Below, piece by piece: positions 24,549 to 33,243 of a stretch of 40,552 nt of DNA. A program made the position numbers and the translations under genes. Source of the stretch: Lentibacillus kapialis (GTDB taxonomy: Bacteria > Bacillota > Bacilli > Bacillales > Amphibacillaceae); NCBI RefSeq assembly GCF_014646635.1, contig NZ_BMNQ01000031.1:1-40552 (forward strand). The letters are read 5' to 3'. How positions within the stretch are numbered: the stretch's first letter is position 1; the number at the start of each line of letters is the position of its first letter. The notes below the pieces were generated by a model. It was not told where the DNA came from, did not search any database, and worked only from the letters and a program-made list of their open reading frames with translations.

Positions 24549-25838
24549 TTGTCAATTATAATACCACTTTTATTGTTAGCACTATTATTGATATTTGGAA
24601 TGCCTGTTGCATTTGCAATCGGTATTTCTGGTTCAGTCGGCTTGATTCTTGCTGGAGGGTGGGAAGGATTTACTGGAATTTTGCTGACAGCTCCATATGC
24701 TAGTGTGAAAAGCTTTTTACTGAGTGCTATTCCAATGTTTATTTTAATGGCATCTTTTATGACGGTAAGTGGAGTAATGAAAGATCTGATAAGTGCTGCT
24801 TATAAATGGCTGGGCAAGTTGCCTGGGGGACTAGGAATAGCATCAGTCTTTGCTGGTGCGGTTTTAGGCGCAGTCTCGGGTTCTAGTCAAGCTTCGGCAG
24901 CCACTATGGCAAGTTCTGTAGCTCCGGAAATGAAAAAGTATAAACATAAAACACCATTTATTTTAGGAGTAGTTAGTATTTCAGGAACATTGGCAGTGAT
25001 GATTCCCCCGAGTATTGTTTTGATTCTGTATGGGATATTGACAGAGACGAGTGTTGGTGCCCTATTAATAAGTGGTATTATTCCAGGGTTACTTACCGCA
25101 TTGGGGTATATAGTTGTTATATTTATATGGGTCAAAATAAATCCGGATATTGCCCCTAAAATAAGTATGAATCCTACCACGAAAGAAAAAATTAAATCAT
25201 TAAGTTCCGTATGGCCAATGTTAATTATTATTACAGCTGTACTTGGCGGAATATACAGTGGGATTATTACAGCAACGGAAGCGGGTGCTGTAGGGGCACT
25301 TATAACGTTTCTGGTTATTCTTTTTATGGGTAGATTCACGCTTGCCAAAATAAATCAGGCTTTAAATGATGCAATTAAAGCCTCCACGATGATTTTGACA
25401 ATAATTATTGGAGCACATATATTTGGTTACTATTTAACAATGACACAGATTACACAAAAATTAGTGATGTTTGCTGAAGGTCTAGAGGTTTCAAAATACG
25501 TGATTTTACTTATCATTATGATTGTTTACTTGATTCTGGGCTTGTTCATGGATCAAATGGCAATCCTTATTTTGACTCTTCCGCTTACTTTTCCGATTAT
25601 TATGTCACTTGGCTTTAACCCGATATGGTTCGGAATTATTGTTGCCAAAACTGCGGAAATTGGACTGGTAACCCCACCTCTGGGTATGAACGTTTATGTT
25701 GCTTCTGGGGCATCTGGCTTAAAGACATCAGAAGGGTTTCGAGGGGTGAAATGGTTTGTTTTGATGGATTTACTAGTTTTGTCTATATTAGTTCTGTTTC
25801 CGATACTCTCAACTTGGTTACCAAGCCAAATAAAATAA
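24549..25838 (+). CDS. dctM: TRAP transporter large permease (DctM family)
   Basis: The 429-residue protein has about 12 membrane segments and DctM hallmarks: LLIFGMPVAFAIGISG near 15-30, GSSQASAATMASSVAPEMKK in the first substrate/sodium hairpin, ATEAGAVGAL mid-protein, and GLVTPPLGMNVYVASG near 375-390. It is the sodium-coupled transport subunit. TTG 24549 is the start, with GGGGAATG upstream. Together with the two preceding genes this is a complete TRAP system, probably for a dicarboxylate given the downstream CoA enzymes. Confidence 0.92.
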   Translation: MSIIIPLLLLALLLIFGMPVAFAIGISGSVGLILAGGWEGFTGILLTAPYASVKSFLLSAIPMFILMASFMTVSGVMKDLISAAYKWLGKLPGGLGIASVFAGAVLGAVSGSSQASAATMASSVAPEMKKYKHKTPFILGVVSISGTLAVMIPPSIVLILYGILTETSVGALLISGIIPGLLTALGYIVVIFIWVKINPDIAPKISMNPTTKEKIKSLSSVWPMLIIITAVLGGIYSGIITATEAGAVGALITFLVILFMGRFTLAKINQALNDAIKASTMILTIIIGAHIFGYYLTMTQITQKLVMFAEGLEVSKYVILLIIMIVYLILGLFMDQMAILILTLPLTFPIIMSLGFNPIWFGIIVAKTAEIGLVTPPLGMNVYVASGASGLKTSEGFRGVKWFVLMDLLVLSILVLFPILSTWLPSQIK

Positions 25839-25853
25839 TTAGGGGGCTATAAC

Positions 25854-26756
25854 GTGAGTCTTTTTCGAACTTTTCTGTTTGTTCCGGGGTCTAACTACAG
25901 ATGGTTTAACAAACTATCAAATTATAATGCAGATAATATAATTTTAGATTTAGAAGATAGCGTTCCTATCGGCAAGAAATCTGAAGCAAGATGGCATGTA
26001 GCTAATTCAATATCGAAGTTAAGCGAAAATCAACAGGTATATGTAAGGGTAAACAAAGAAGGGCTCAGCTATTCAAACGAAGATTTAAAGGTAGTCATTC
26101 AAAAGAATTTAACGGGAATAGTTCTTCCAAAGATAAATGGTCCTGAGGACATTGAACAATTATCGGAACAAATGGCTGAAATAGAAAAGCAAAAAAATTT
26201 ACGAGTAGGAAAAATTAGTTTACTTCCAATCTTGGAGACCGCCCGATCTATGTATTTTGCTTATGAAATTGCAATACAAAAACGAATTGTTGCCATTGCG
26301 GGATTAACTGCTAAAGATGGGGATGTACAGAGAGCTATTAACTATCAGTGGACTCCGGGAGGATTGGAAACATTATATCATCGATCAAAAGTTGTTCTGG
26401 CAGCTCGTGCAGCGAATAAAATACCAATTGGTGGCCTGTGGCAAGATGTACATAATCTGAATGGATTAAAAAATAGTGCTTCATTCAACCGTCAATTGGG
26501 GTTTGATGGGGAGATGGTGTTACATCCGTCTAACATATCAGTTGTGAATAAGATATACTCCCCGTCCCAAGATGAGATTGCATATTATAGAGAGATGATT
26601 CATGAGTTTGAACAAGCTGAAAAGGCAGGGATGAATTCTATTATTTATAATGGTAGTCATATTGACGGAGCGCATATAAAAACAGCACGAAGAATATTGA
26701 AGTATATGGATAAAATAAATTATCAGAAGGAGGATAAGGGTGGGGAAATACTATGA
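25854..26756 (+). CDS. HpcH/HpaI-CitE-family acyl-CoA lyase (citramalyl/malyl-CoA lyase-like)
   Basis: The 300-residue TIM-barrel protein has LFVPGSNYRWFNK (8-20), LDLEDSV (31-37), Arg65 in YVRVN, the metal Glu128 in LPILETA, an acidic segment AKDGD (153-157) where relatives carry the second metal aspartate, and DGEMVLHPSNISVVN near the C-terminus. Homologues cleave malyl-CoA, beta-methylmalyl-CoA or citramalyl-CoA to acetyl-CoA or propionyl-CoA plus a 2-keto acid. Neighbouring MaoC hydratase and CoA-transferase genes favour citramalyl-CoA or methylmalyl-CoA. It starts at GTG 25854 with AGGGGGC upstream and overlaps the next gene by 17 bases. Confidence 0.85.
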   Translation: MSLFRTFLFVPGSNYRWFNKLSNYNADNIILDLEDSVPIGKKSEARWHVANSISKLSENQQVYVRVNKEGLSYSNEDLKVVIQKNLTGIVLPKINGPEDIEQLSEQMAEIEKQKNLRVGKISLLPILETARSMYFAYEIAIQKRIVAIAGLTAKDGDVQRAINYQWTPGGLETLYHRSKVVLAARAANKIPIGGLWQDVHNLNGLKNSASFNRQLGFDGEMVLHPSNISVVNKIYSPSQDEIAYYREMIHEFEQAEKAGMNSIIYNGSHIDGAHIKTARRILKYMDKINYQKEDKGGEIL

Positions 26757-27186
26757 AGAACTGAATGTTGGGGATGTTTTCAATCACAAAATAACAAGGA
26801 CAGTTACTGAAACAGACAATTTGCTGTTTTCAACATTGACTCATAATACTCAACCTTTGCATTTGGATGAAGAATATTCAAAAAAAACAATTTTTGGCGA
26901 AAGAATTGTTAACAGCCTATATACATTATCTTTTGTAGTCGGTATAAGCGTAAATGATCTTACGCAAGGTACTACTCAAGGAAATTTGGGGTTTGAGGAT
27001 GTCACATTTTCAAATCCTGTAAAAATCGGAGATACATTAAACGGTGTTACTGAAATAGTTGGAAAAAGAGAATCCAAATCAAGAAATAACGCAGGAATAG
27101 TAAGGTTTGAACATAGAGGCTACAATCAGAGAAATGAGCTTGTGGTAAAAGTTAAACGAGCTGGATTGATGCTAAAAAAAGAGTGA
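26740..27186 (+). CDS. MaoC-family enoyl-CoA hydratase (mesaconyl/itaconyl-CoA hydratase-like)
   Basis: This 148-residue single hot-dog domain has the hydratase motif NTQPLHLDEEYSKKTIFG (around 43-60), with the catalytic histidine and aspartate in the expected order, and GERIVNSLYTLSF following. MaoC-type proteins add water across 2-enoyl-CoA bonds. Those next to CitE-like lyases and CoA-transferases hydrate mesaconyl-CoA or itaconyl-CoA. It starts at GTG 26740 behind AAGGAGGAT inside the lyase gene's end, so the two are translationally coupled. Confidence 0.86.
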   Translation: MGKYYEELNVGDVFNHKITRTVTETDNLLFSTLTHNTQPLHLDEEYSKKTIFGERIVNSLYTLSFVVGISVNDLTQGTTQGNLGFEDVTFSNPVKIGDTLNGVTEIVGKRESKSRNNAGIVRFEHRGYNQRNELVVKVKRAGLMLKKE

Positions 27187-27225
27187 AATAAATAGAGATT
27201 CAAGTATGGAATTAGGAGGGAAAGC

Positions 27226-28410
27226 ATGAATGGACCATTAAGTAATTTGAAAGTTATTGATTTTTCCTCAGTACTAATGGGACCTTATTGTACTATGATG
27301 CTAAGTGATATGGGTGCGGATGTAATTAAAGTTGAACGACCTTCAGGTGATTCCACTAGATATATTGGGCCTTCACACACCGAAGGTATGGGAAGTATGT
27401 TTTTGAATTTGAACAGAAACAAGCGAAGTATTTCACTAGACTTAAAGAAAGAAAAAAGCAAGAATGCGATATTTAAGCTTTTGCAGGAAAGCGATGTATT
27501 TGTACACTCTCTCAGACCACATACGATGAAAAAACTGGGGTTGGCATATGAAGATGTTGTAAAGGTTAATCCAAAAATTATATATTGTGGAATGTATGGT
27601 TTTAGCAAAGAGGGACCGTACAACACCAGACCTGCATACGATGATATAATCCAGGCAGCTTCCGGTATGGCTGCTGTACAAGGAGACATGGCTGGGGAGC
27701 CTCAGTATTTAAGTGCTTTGATAGCTGATAAAACAACCGGATTGATTGGTGCTAGCACGATTATGGCAGCATTATTACACAGAGAAAAAACGGGAGAAGG
27801 CCAGGAGATCGAAGTACCTATGTTTGAATCTATGGTCTCGTTTTCAATGGTTGAGCATATGTATGGCCACACATTTTCACCTCCTATTGGAGATTCTGTT
27901 TATCCACGTGCCGCTTCACCAAATAGAAAACCTTATAAAACCGCAGATGGATATATAAGTGTTCTCATATACAGTGATAAACAATGGCTGTCCTTTTTTG
28001 AGGTTTCAGGAAATGAACATCTCAGAAACGATCACAGGTTTAAAGATATCTCTGCACGAACAAACAATATTAATTACGTGTATGAAACTGTTCAAAAAAT
28101 TATCGAATCAAAAACAACTAACGAGTGGCTGGAATTATTGGAGAAAGGAGATATCCCTTGCGTAAATGTGAATAGACCCGAAGATTTATTTCATGATCCA
28201 CACTTGGAAAAGTTAAACTTTTTTGAAACAGTGAAACATCCTTCAGAAGGAAAAATTAAAAACATGAAATTTCCGGCGACTTTTTCATCCTCGAAAACAG
28301 AAGTGAGAAGGTTGGCACCTCATTTGGGAGAACATAGTGAGGAAATACTAAGGGAAGCAGGATATGACGAACAAGAGATAAAAAAAATACTAAATACTGA
28401 AGAAGTTTAA
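27226..28410 (+). CDS. CaiB/BaiF family III CoA-transferase
   Basis: The 394-residue protein shows LKVIDFSSVLMGPYCTMML (8-26), GADVIKVERP (30-39), NLNRNKRSISLDLK (61-74), YCGMYGFSKEGPY (120-132) and catalytic Asp168 in IADKTTG, followed by a typical GEGQEIEVPMFESM. Family III enzymes transfer CoA between a free acid and a donor such as succinyl-CoA. With the TRAP importer, hydratase and lyase it completes an activation-hydration-cleavage route for a C5 dicarboxylate. It is the last gene of the operon. GGAGGGAAAGC precedes ATG 27226. Confidence 0.9.
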   Translation: MNGPLSNLKVIDFSSVLMGPYCTMMLSDMGADVIKVERPSGDSTRYIGPSHTEGMGSMFLNLNRNKRSISLDLKKEKSKNAIFKLLQESDVFVHSLRPHTMKKLGLAYEDVVKVNPKIIYCGMYGFSKEGPYNTRPAYDDIIQAASGMAAVQGDMAGEPQYLSALIADKTTGLIGASTIMAALLHREKTGEGQEIEVPMFESMVSFSMVEHMYGHTFSPPIGDSVYPRAASPNRKPYKTADGYISVLIYSDKQWLSFFEVSGNEHLRNDHRFKDISARTNNINYVYETVQKIIESKTTNEWLELLEKGDIPCVNVNRPEDLFHDPHLEKLNFFETVKHPSEGKIKNMKFPATFSSSKTEVRRLAPHLGEHSEEILREAGYDEQEIKKILNTEEV

Positions 28411-28875
28411 TGAATCGACTTCTATGATAAGGATTTAAAACTATATAAATCTTTAAGTAAATAATGGTCATAAATTCCTTCGGGGTCGGGTGAAAGTATT
28501 TATCCCAATCCCGTTTCAATATCCTTTTGTCAGTATTTTTTGATGAAGGGTTTGTTAACATATAATCATTTGTTACACGCTGGGAGTGATGGAAGGCATA
28601 TGACATAATCGGGATATTCAACATGAAAGATTCCAGCACATAAGCGTGAGTTTCATCATGGTAGCTAAAATTTCCCCATTCAAACAATGAAGCGATGATT
28701 ATTTTCATACTGGAAAGAACGTATCAATCAATATGTAGCTTGGAATCTTGATCAGCTTTATTATAGATTACGAATCACCAATCGATGAACAGGTTTACGT
28801 TTTGGTCGACAGATTGCCGATGTACTTAAGCAATTAAAACTTTCAGCCTAAATAAGGCCAGTGACAAGGAGAGGT
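28411..28875. other. Decayed, unrecognised sequence after the CoA-transferase
   Basis: There is no intact gene. The minus strand from about 28708 down to 28430 can be read as a fragment (ASLFEWGNFSYHDETH, then MSYAFHHSQRV) that I cannot place. On the plus strand RINQYVAWNLDQLYYRLR and, after a stop, TGLRFGRQIADVLKQL (about 28709-28845) look like another broken protein. Both are probably remnants in a breakpoint region. Confidence 0.35.
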
Positions 28876-28879
28876 CTGT

Positions 28880-29056
28880 GCTTTTTATGGTTGCCAGTAG
28901 TATTGGTCAATTCGTTTTACAATACCCATTTTATGCTGGAATTATGTGAATGGTAAGTACATCAAGTTTAACGGCATTTCTGACGTAGCAAACCAGGACA
29001 CTTTACCATCCCTTACTTATTTGTCTGCAGGAATAGCTAACATGTTTGTCAAAAGC
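28880..29056 (+). pseudogene. Fragment of an AtoE-type short-chain fatty acid transporter
   Basis: One frame reads IGQFVLQYPFYAGIM. A second frame then reads GISDVANQDTLPSLTYLSAG and IANMFVKS. Both match, in the right order, the conserved region of AtoE/TIGR00366 short-chain fatty acid transporters (LLQFPFYAGIMG, then LSAGIVNFFVPSGGG as I recall the family). A frameshift lies at about 28950. Only about 60 of some 440 residues survive, and the fragment is cut off by IS-derived sequence. Confidence 0.65.
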
Positions 29057-29069
29057 ATAATCTTCGAAG

Positions 29070-29494
29070 CGCTGATTCTAAGACGTGAGTAAAACACCTA
29101 TAGACCGATAGGGTGTGTGATGCGCCGGGACATTGAAGTCTTCCTTAAAACAATCAAGTCCCTTTTGAAACTGCAGAAAGAATTTCAGGGCAGATCCTAT
29201 AATTCCATGATTGCGCATACTACCATCGTGTTCACAAGGTATATTGTATTGTCCTGGCAACATCGATGCAGTACCGATGACCGCACACTTGGCGGTATGT
29301 TTTATGAACTCTGTGACGAAATAAATGAACTCGATTGGGCTGTGGCACTGCAGCAGTTAATCGAGCTTTTTGAAGATGTTTTAAAAAGGATTAATTACAA
29401 AGTCAAAAAGCTAATCAAAAGTCAATTACACCAATGGTTTGCCGCCTTGCCTAGTTCTATCAAGACATATCTGCCTAATTTGTCTGGAAGTTGA
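29070..29494 (+). mobile_element. IS4-type transposase C-terminal remnant
   Basis: The frame 29117-29494 encodes RRDIEVFLKTIKSLLKLQKE, YNSMIAHTTIVFTRYIVLSW and TLGGMFYELCDEINELDWA, which is the C-terminal third (including the terminal catalytic-Glu helix, DIEVFLK) of an IS4/DDE_Tnp_1 transposase. Roughly 300 upstream residues, including the DD part of the DDE triad, are missing. The sequence just before the match looks frameshifted. It is therefore an inactive relic. No clear terminal inverted repeat was found on either side. Confidence 0.75.
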
Positions 29495-29527
29495 GTTATG
29501 TAAATATGAGTGAACTTTTTGTAAATG

Positions 29528-29564
29528 GAGAATGCCCCGGATTAAGCGGGTATTCTCTATTTTT
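29528..29564 (+). terminator. Terminator downstream of the IS4-type remnant
   Basis: GAGAATGCCC (29528-29537) pairs with GGGTATTCTC (29548-29557) with one G-T pair, and TATTTTT follows. It lies 34 bases after the transposase stop. Confidence 0.7.
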
Positions 29565-30030
29565 AATTAACAATTAACTTTGGCGGAGGAGTTTAAATCT
29601 GTGTTTTTTGGGGTGGTTTTCGAATATTTCGGTTAACATTGGTCGGAAAAGTTGATTTTTGTCATGTAATATGACGTACGAATCCCGCGGTAATGGGCAG
29701 GCACCGGCGTATCGAATGGCTCGCTTATTGTGAGGTATGGACCAGGGTGCGAGCTGTGGGATTGGTACAGAAGCGGCGCAGCATGCATACGTATTGTCGA
29801 CTGCTATGCTACTGCTTGGTCGTTTTGTGTTAAATTTTCAGTATCTAATGGGGGGCAATGCGCACAATAACCAGCATTGGAATCAACTTTTTTCCATAAG
29901 TGAAGCACGACGCTTCACTCGTTAGTTTTGAAATGATTAAAAATGTTGCATAAAGCTGGGCAGCAGCAGGTTGATATCAGCAACATCGGAAATCAAAAAA
30001 TAATAAATTTTCAAATTAATTAATAATTCA
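29565..30030. other. Gene-free region before the lactonase/ABC cluster
   Basis: About 470 bases without a convincing gene. A 62-codon frame at 29737-29925 has no ribosome site or recognisable family. AGTGAAGC-ACGAC-GCTTCACT (29899-29919) forms a perfect 8-bp hairpin. ATGTTGC and GCAACAT form distant arms (29943-29986). The region is probably remnant and leader DNA. Confidence 0.4.
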
Positions 30031-30033
30031 ATA

Positions 30034-30088
30034 TTGACAGACATAAGATAAGCCTATATAATTCTGTATATAAAATCATATTCTGTAT
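30034..30088 (+). promoter_or_regulatory. Consensus sigma-A promoter with downstream direct repeat
   Basis: TTGACA (30034-30039), exactly 17 bases, and TATAAT (30057-30062) form a perfect sigma-A promoter. ATTCTGTAT occurs at 30061-30069 and again at 30080-30088, one repeat touching the -10 box and the other in the leader, 19 bases apart. That layout suits a repressor, perhaps the IclR protein encoded at 34095. Confidence 0.8.
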
Positions 30089-30117
30089 TAAAAACAAATG
30101 GTTCGTGGAGGTGAAAT

Positions 30118-30984
30118 ATGAAAAAGCAATATTTACAATCCAGGAAGCCAAGTTTAATTAATCAAATAGACAACACAAGCGTCACAATTGGTTCAACAGC
30201 TTTTTGGCATTTAGGTCAATCCGGTATTGCCGTGAAGTTGGATGATGTTGTTTGTTACATTGATCCTTATTTATCGAACTATATTGAAGATGAGAAGCTC
30301 GTTGATCCACCAGGTTTGCTAAAACGCAATTTTGATCCTCCCATTCATCCGATAGATGTTACAAATGCAGATGTCGTCTTAATAACCCATGAACATTTGG
30401 ACCATCTTGACCCTGAAACTATAAAAGGAATACGTCAATCCTCTCCTAATGCTCATTTCGTTTGTCCGGCACCGTCTATTGAAATATTGACTGATTTAGG
30501 AATCAATAAGGAAAAAATTCACCCTGCCAAAGAACAAGAAGCCATTCAAATAAAAGGGGTACATATTCACCCCATACCGGCGAAACACGAGAAATATCTG
30601 CGCGATGAGAACGGCTGCCATTATTATCTGGGTTATGTATTACAATCAAATGATGTGACCTTATATCATGCTGGGGATACTATCTTATTTAATGAATTAC
30701 TGGAATTTTTGAAACCGTTTTCAATAGATGTCGGTTTTCTCCCTATAAATGGAACCGATTGGAGGCGATCCAAGGAAGGTGCATTAGGTAATATGAATTT
30801 TCGGGATGCGGTGGAATTGACTCAAGCTGCTAATATCGATTTACTTGTCCCGGTTCATTACGATTTATTCGTATCCAATACGGAAAACCCGGCTTTTCTG
30901 GTTGATTATTTGTATCGTCAATATCCGCAACAAAAATTTAAAATGATGGTGCCGGGTGAAAGGGTGATTTATATGAAGGATTAA
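30118..30984 (+). CDS. UlaG-like metallo-beta-lactamase-fold hydrolase
   Basis: The 288-residue protein has the metal-binding HEHLDH at 91-96, AFWHLGQSGIAVKLDD near the N-terminus, YHAGDT near 188-193 with the bridging aspartate, and a late PVHYD histidine. The arrangement is closest to UlaG-type (L-ascorbate-6-phosphate lactonase) and UPF0173-like hydrolases of the beta-lactamase superfamily. In this cluster a lactonase role is attractive, because a Gfo/Idh oxidoreductase downstream could make sugar lactones. It is the first gene after the consensus promoter. GGAGGTG precedes ATG 30118. Its substrate is unknown. Confidence 0.83.
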   Translation: MKKQYLQSRKPSLINQIDNTSVTIGSTAFWHLGQSGIAVKLDDVVCYIDPYLSNYIEDEKLVDPPGLLKRNFDPPIHPIDVTNADVVLITHEHLDHLDPETIKGIRQSSPNAHFVCPAPSIEILTDLGINKEKIHPAKEQEAIQIKGVHIHPIPAKHEKYLRDENGCHYYLGYVLQSNDVTLYHAGDTILFNELLEFLKPFSIDVGFLPINGTDWRRSKEGALGNMNFRDAVELTQAANIDLLVPVHYDLFVSNTENPAFLVDYLYRQYPQQKFKMMVPGERVIYMKD

Positions 30985-31057
30985 TGTCAGGAATGACTGT
31001 TGCTGATGATGAAAGCCTTTTATCTTATTGAGCACAGTGAAAGGAATGATACTTTAA

Positions 31058-32275
31058 ATGATGAGAAAGCTTCTCGTTTTGATTATGTTGGCGCTTTTTT
31101 TAGCAGCTTGTAACGCGTCGGAGGATGCCGAAAGCAGTTCATCCGAGGATGGGAAAACTACGTTGACGTTATGGCATTATTGGTCGGATCATTTGGAAAC
31201 GGAATTGACAAACCGTGTGGAAGCGTTTAATGCGTCTCAATCAGACATTGAAGTTGAATTAACGTATGTACCATACAGTGAATTGACCCAACAGCTCTTA
31301 ATCAGTGGAACAAGTGGTGATACCCCTGATTTGATTATCGGAGGAATCAATGAGATTCAATTTTACGCGGAATCCGGTATTTTGGAAAATATCACGGATA
31401 AAGTTGAGGAATCGGGTTTAGAAGATCGAATGTATGAGAATATTGCCGGCATTCATAAGCTTGACGGGGAATTTTACGGCGTGCCCTTACACACGAATGC
31501 TGTGGGGTTATTCTATAACACCGATATGGTCAATGAACCTCCAACTACGTGGGATGAATTGAAGCAAAAGGCCGCGGATTTAACGAAAGATGGTCAATAT
31601 GGTTTTGCGGCTTCTGCTCATAACTCTCAGCACGGAACCGCTTCCTGGATACCATTTTTGTGGTCAACCGGCAGTGATGTTAGTGATTTGCAGAGTCCTG
31701 AGGCAGCTAAAGCGCTGGAATTATGGAAAGGTATGTATGATGAAGGCATCATGCCACAGGAAGTCGTCAATAAGAAATTAGAAGAAGTAGGGGCTGACTT
31801 TTATAACGGTAGCATTGCTATGACCATTGGTGGATCATGGATGATTCCAACATTCAATAATGAAGCACCGGATTTGAATTGGTCTGTTGCGCAGATTCCG
31901 AAAGATCAAACCCATTCATCCGTGATAGGTGGAGAAAGTATTGCGATTGGAAGCGGGCAGGCTGTAGAGGAATCGTGGAAATTCATCGCGTTTATGCTTG
32001 AACCTGATCGTCAGCTTGAATGGTTAAAAGCAACAGGAAATTTTCCATTCGGCAGTGAGGTAGCGAGTAATCCGTACTTTCAAGAAAATGAGGTCCGCAG
32101 TGTATTTGCTGATATCATCCAAAGCTCACAGGGTTATGGATGGGGAGAAAATCACAATGATATTAACACAGCCATTTATTCGGCTATTCAAGATGCGTTG
32201 GCGGGAGGGCAATCACCTGAAGAAGCGTTAAAGAAAGCAAGTGAAACCATTGAGCCGCTTTTAGAAGAAAAGTGA
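31058..32275 (+). CDS. ABC transporter sugar-binding lipoprotein (family 1 solute-binding)
   Basis: The 405-residue protein starts with a lipoprotein signal (LALFLAAC, Cys18) followed by a Ser/Glu-rich linker. The mature part is a family 1 binding protein: TLTLWHYWSDHLETEL, VELTYVPYSELTQQLL, GDTPDLIIGG, GVPLHTNAVGLFYNTDM, GSWMIPTF. Such proteins usually bind oligosaccharides, glycerol-phosphodiesters or sugar derivatives. The two following genes encode its permeases. No ATPase gene is present in the window. Confidence 0.9.
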   Translation: MMRKLLVLIMLALFLAACNASEDAESSSSEDGKTTLTLWHYWSDHLETELTNRVEAFNASQSDIEVELTYVPYSELTQQLLISGTSGDTPDLIIGGINEIQFYAESGILENITDKVEESGLEDRMYENIAGIHKLDGEFYGVPLHTNAVGLFYNTDMVNEPPTTWDELKQKAADLTKDGQYGFAASAHNSQHGTASWIPFLWSTGSDVSDLQSPEAAKALELWKGMYDEGIMPQEVVNKKLEEVGADFYNGSIAMTIGGSWMIPTFNNEAPDLNWSVAQIPKDQTHSSVIGGESIAIGSGQAVEESWKFIAFMLEPDRQLEWLKATGNFPFGSEVASNPYFQENEVRSVFADIIQSSQGYGWGENHNDINTAIYSAIQDALAGGQSPEEALKKASETIEPLLEEK

Positions 32276-32319
32276 TCCATTACCAGCTATAGGGAGCAAA
32301 AATAAAGGGAGGGATTTTT

Positions 32320-33243
32320 GTGAATGACAAGAATCATAAAGTTTATCTTCATAAAAAGAAATATACACGTGATAAAATGAAAGACTATACATTTTTGCTC
32401 CCTGCAGGTTTGTTTTTGACCGTTTTTCTCGTTTATCCGATATTCTACAATATCATTTTGAGTTTTCGTGATATCAATATTGGTAACTTAATCCAAGGTG
32501 AGCAACCATTTATTGGGTTTGAAAACTATCAAACAGTATTAAGCGATCCATTGTTCAGGACCGCATTAACCAATTCTATTATCTTTACGTTAGCTACGAT
32601 TATTTTTTCAACCAGTATTGGATTCGCATTTGCTTTATTTTTTAATAAAAAATTTCCAGGGCACAAGTGGATGCGGTCTATTCTTCTTATTGCCTGGATG
32701 ACACCAATCATTATTATTGGAACGGTTTTCAGTTGGATGTTAAGCGGCGATAACGGTATTATTAACGAACTTTTCATAAGCTTAGGGGTAATGTCTGAGC
32801 CCATCTATTGGCTAACCGATACGGATACGGCCTTATTAGGCACGATTATTGCAAACGTCTGGATAAGTATTCCGTTTAGTATGGTGATCTTGTTGTCAGG
32901 TCTGCAAGGCCTCCCTACAGGTATATATGAAGCAGCAAAGATAGATGGTGCCACCAGATTTCAGCAATTCAGGCACATTACATTGCCGTTAATGAAGCCT
33001 ACTATATTAGTTCTGTTAATGCTGGGTGTGATTTTTACATTTAAGGTGTTTGACTTGATTTATATTATGACAGCAGGCGGGCCGGCGGATGCAACACAGG
33101 TAATACCATTTCTTGCTTACCAGTTATCCTTTGGCATGTATCGATTTGGGGAAGGCGCTGCCCTTTCAAATATTTCATTCTTAATCATCGGAGCAATTGC
33201 CGTCCTTTACCTCTACCTTATTCGGAAGGAGGAGGTCATGTAA
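32320..33243 (+). CDS. ABC transporter permease, MalF/UgpA type
   Basis: The 307-residue permease has six predicted helices and the EAA loop EAAKIDGATRFQQFRHITLP near residues 205-224, which docks the ATPase subunit. The N-terminus (KMKDYTFLLPAGLFLTVFLVYPI) is typical of CUT1 sugar importers. It starts at GTG 32320 with GGGAGGGAT upstream. The stop overlaps the next start (TAATG), showing tight coupling with the second permease. Confidence 0.92.
   Translation: MNDKNHKVYLHKKKYTRDKMKDYTFLLPAGLFLTVFLVYPIFYNIILSFRDINIGNLIQGEQPFIGFENYQTVLSDPLFRTALTNSIIFTLATIIFSTSIGFAFALFFNKKFPGHKWMRSILLIAWMTPIIIIGTVFSWMLSGDNGIINELFISLGVMSEPIYWLTDTDTALLGTIIANVWISIPFSMVILLSGLQGLPTGIYEAAKIDGATRFQQFRHITLPLMKPTILVLLMLGVIFTFKVFDLIYIMTAGGPADATQVIPFLAYQLSFGMYRFGEGAALSNISFLIIGAIAVLYLYLIRKEEVM

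Noticed and set aside
28256-28708. 150-codon minus-strand protein
   Set aside because: Its C-terminal third is antisense to the CoA-transferase gene, it has no convincing start, and the unique part resembles no family I know. It is described only as a possible remnant.
29737-29925. 62-codon open frame
   Set aside because: No ribosome site and no recognisable motif. It lies in a decayed region.
29943-29986. ATGTTGC...GCAACAT as another operator of the PrpR-N regulator
   Set aside because: The arms are about 30 bases apart, unlike the seven-base centre of the two good sites, and the location is far from acid-sugar genes.
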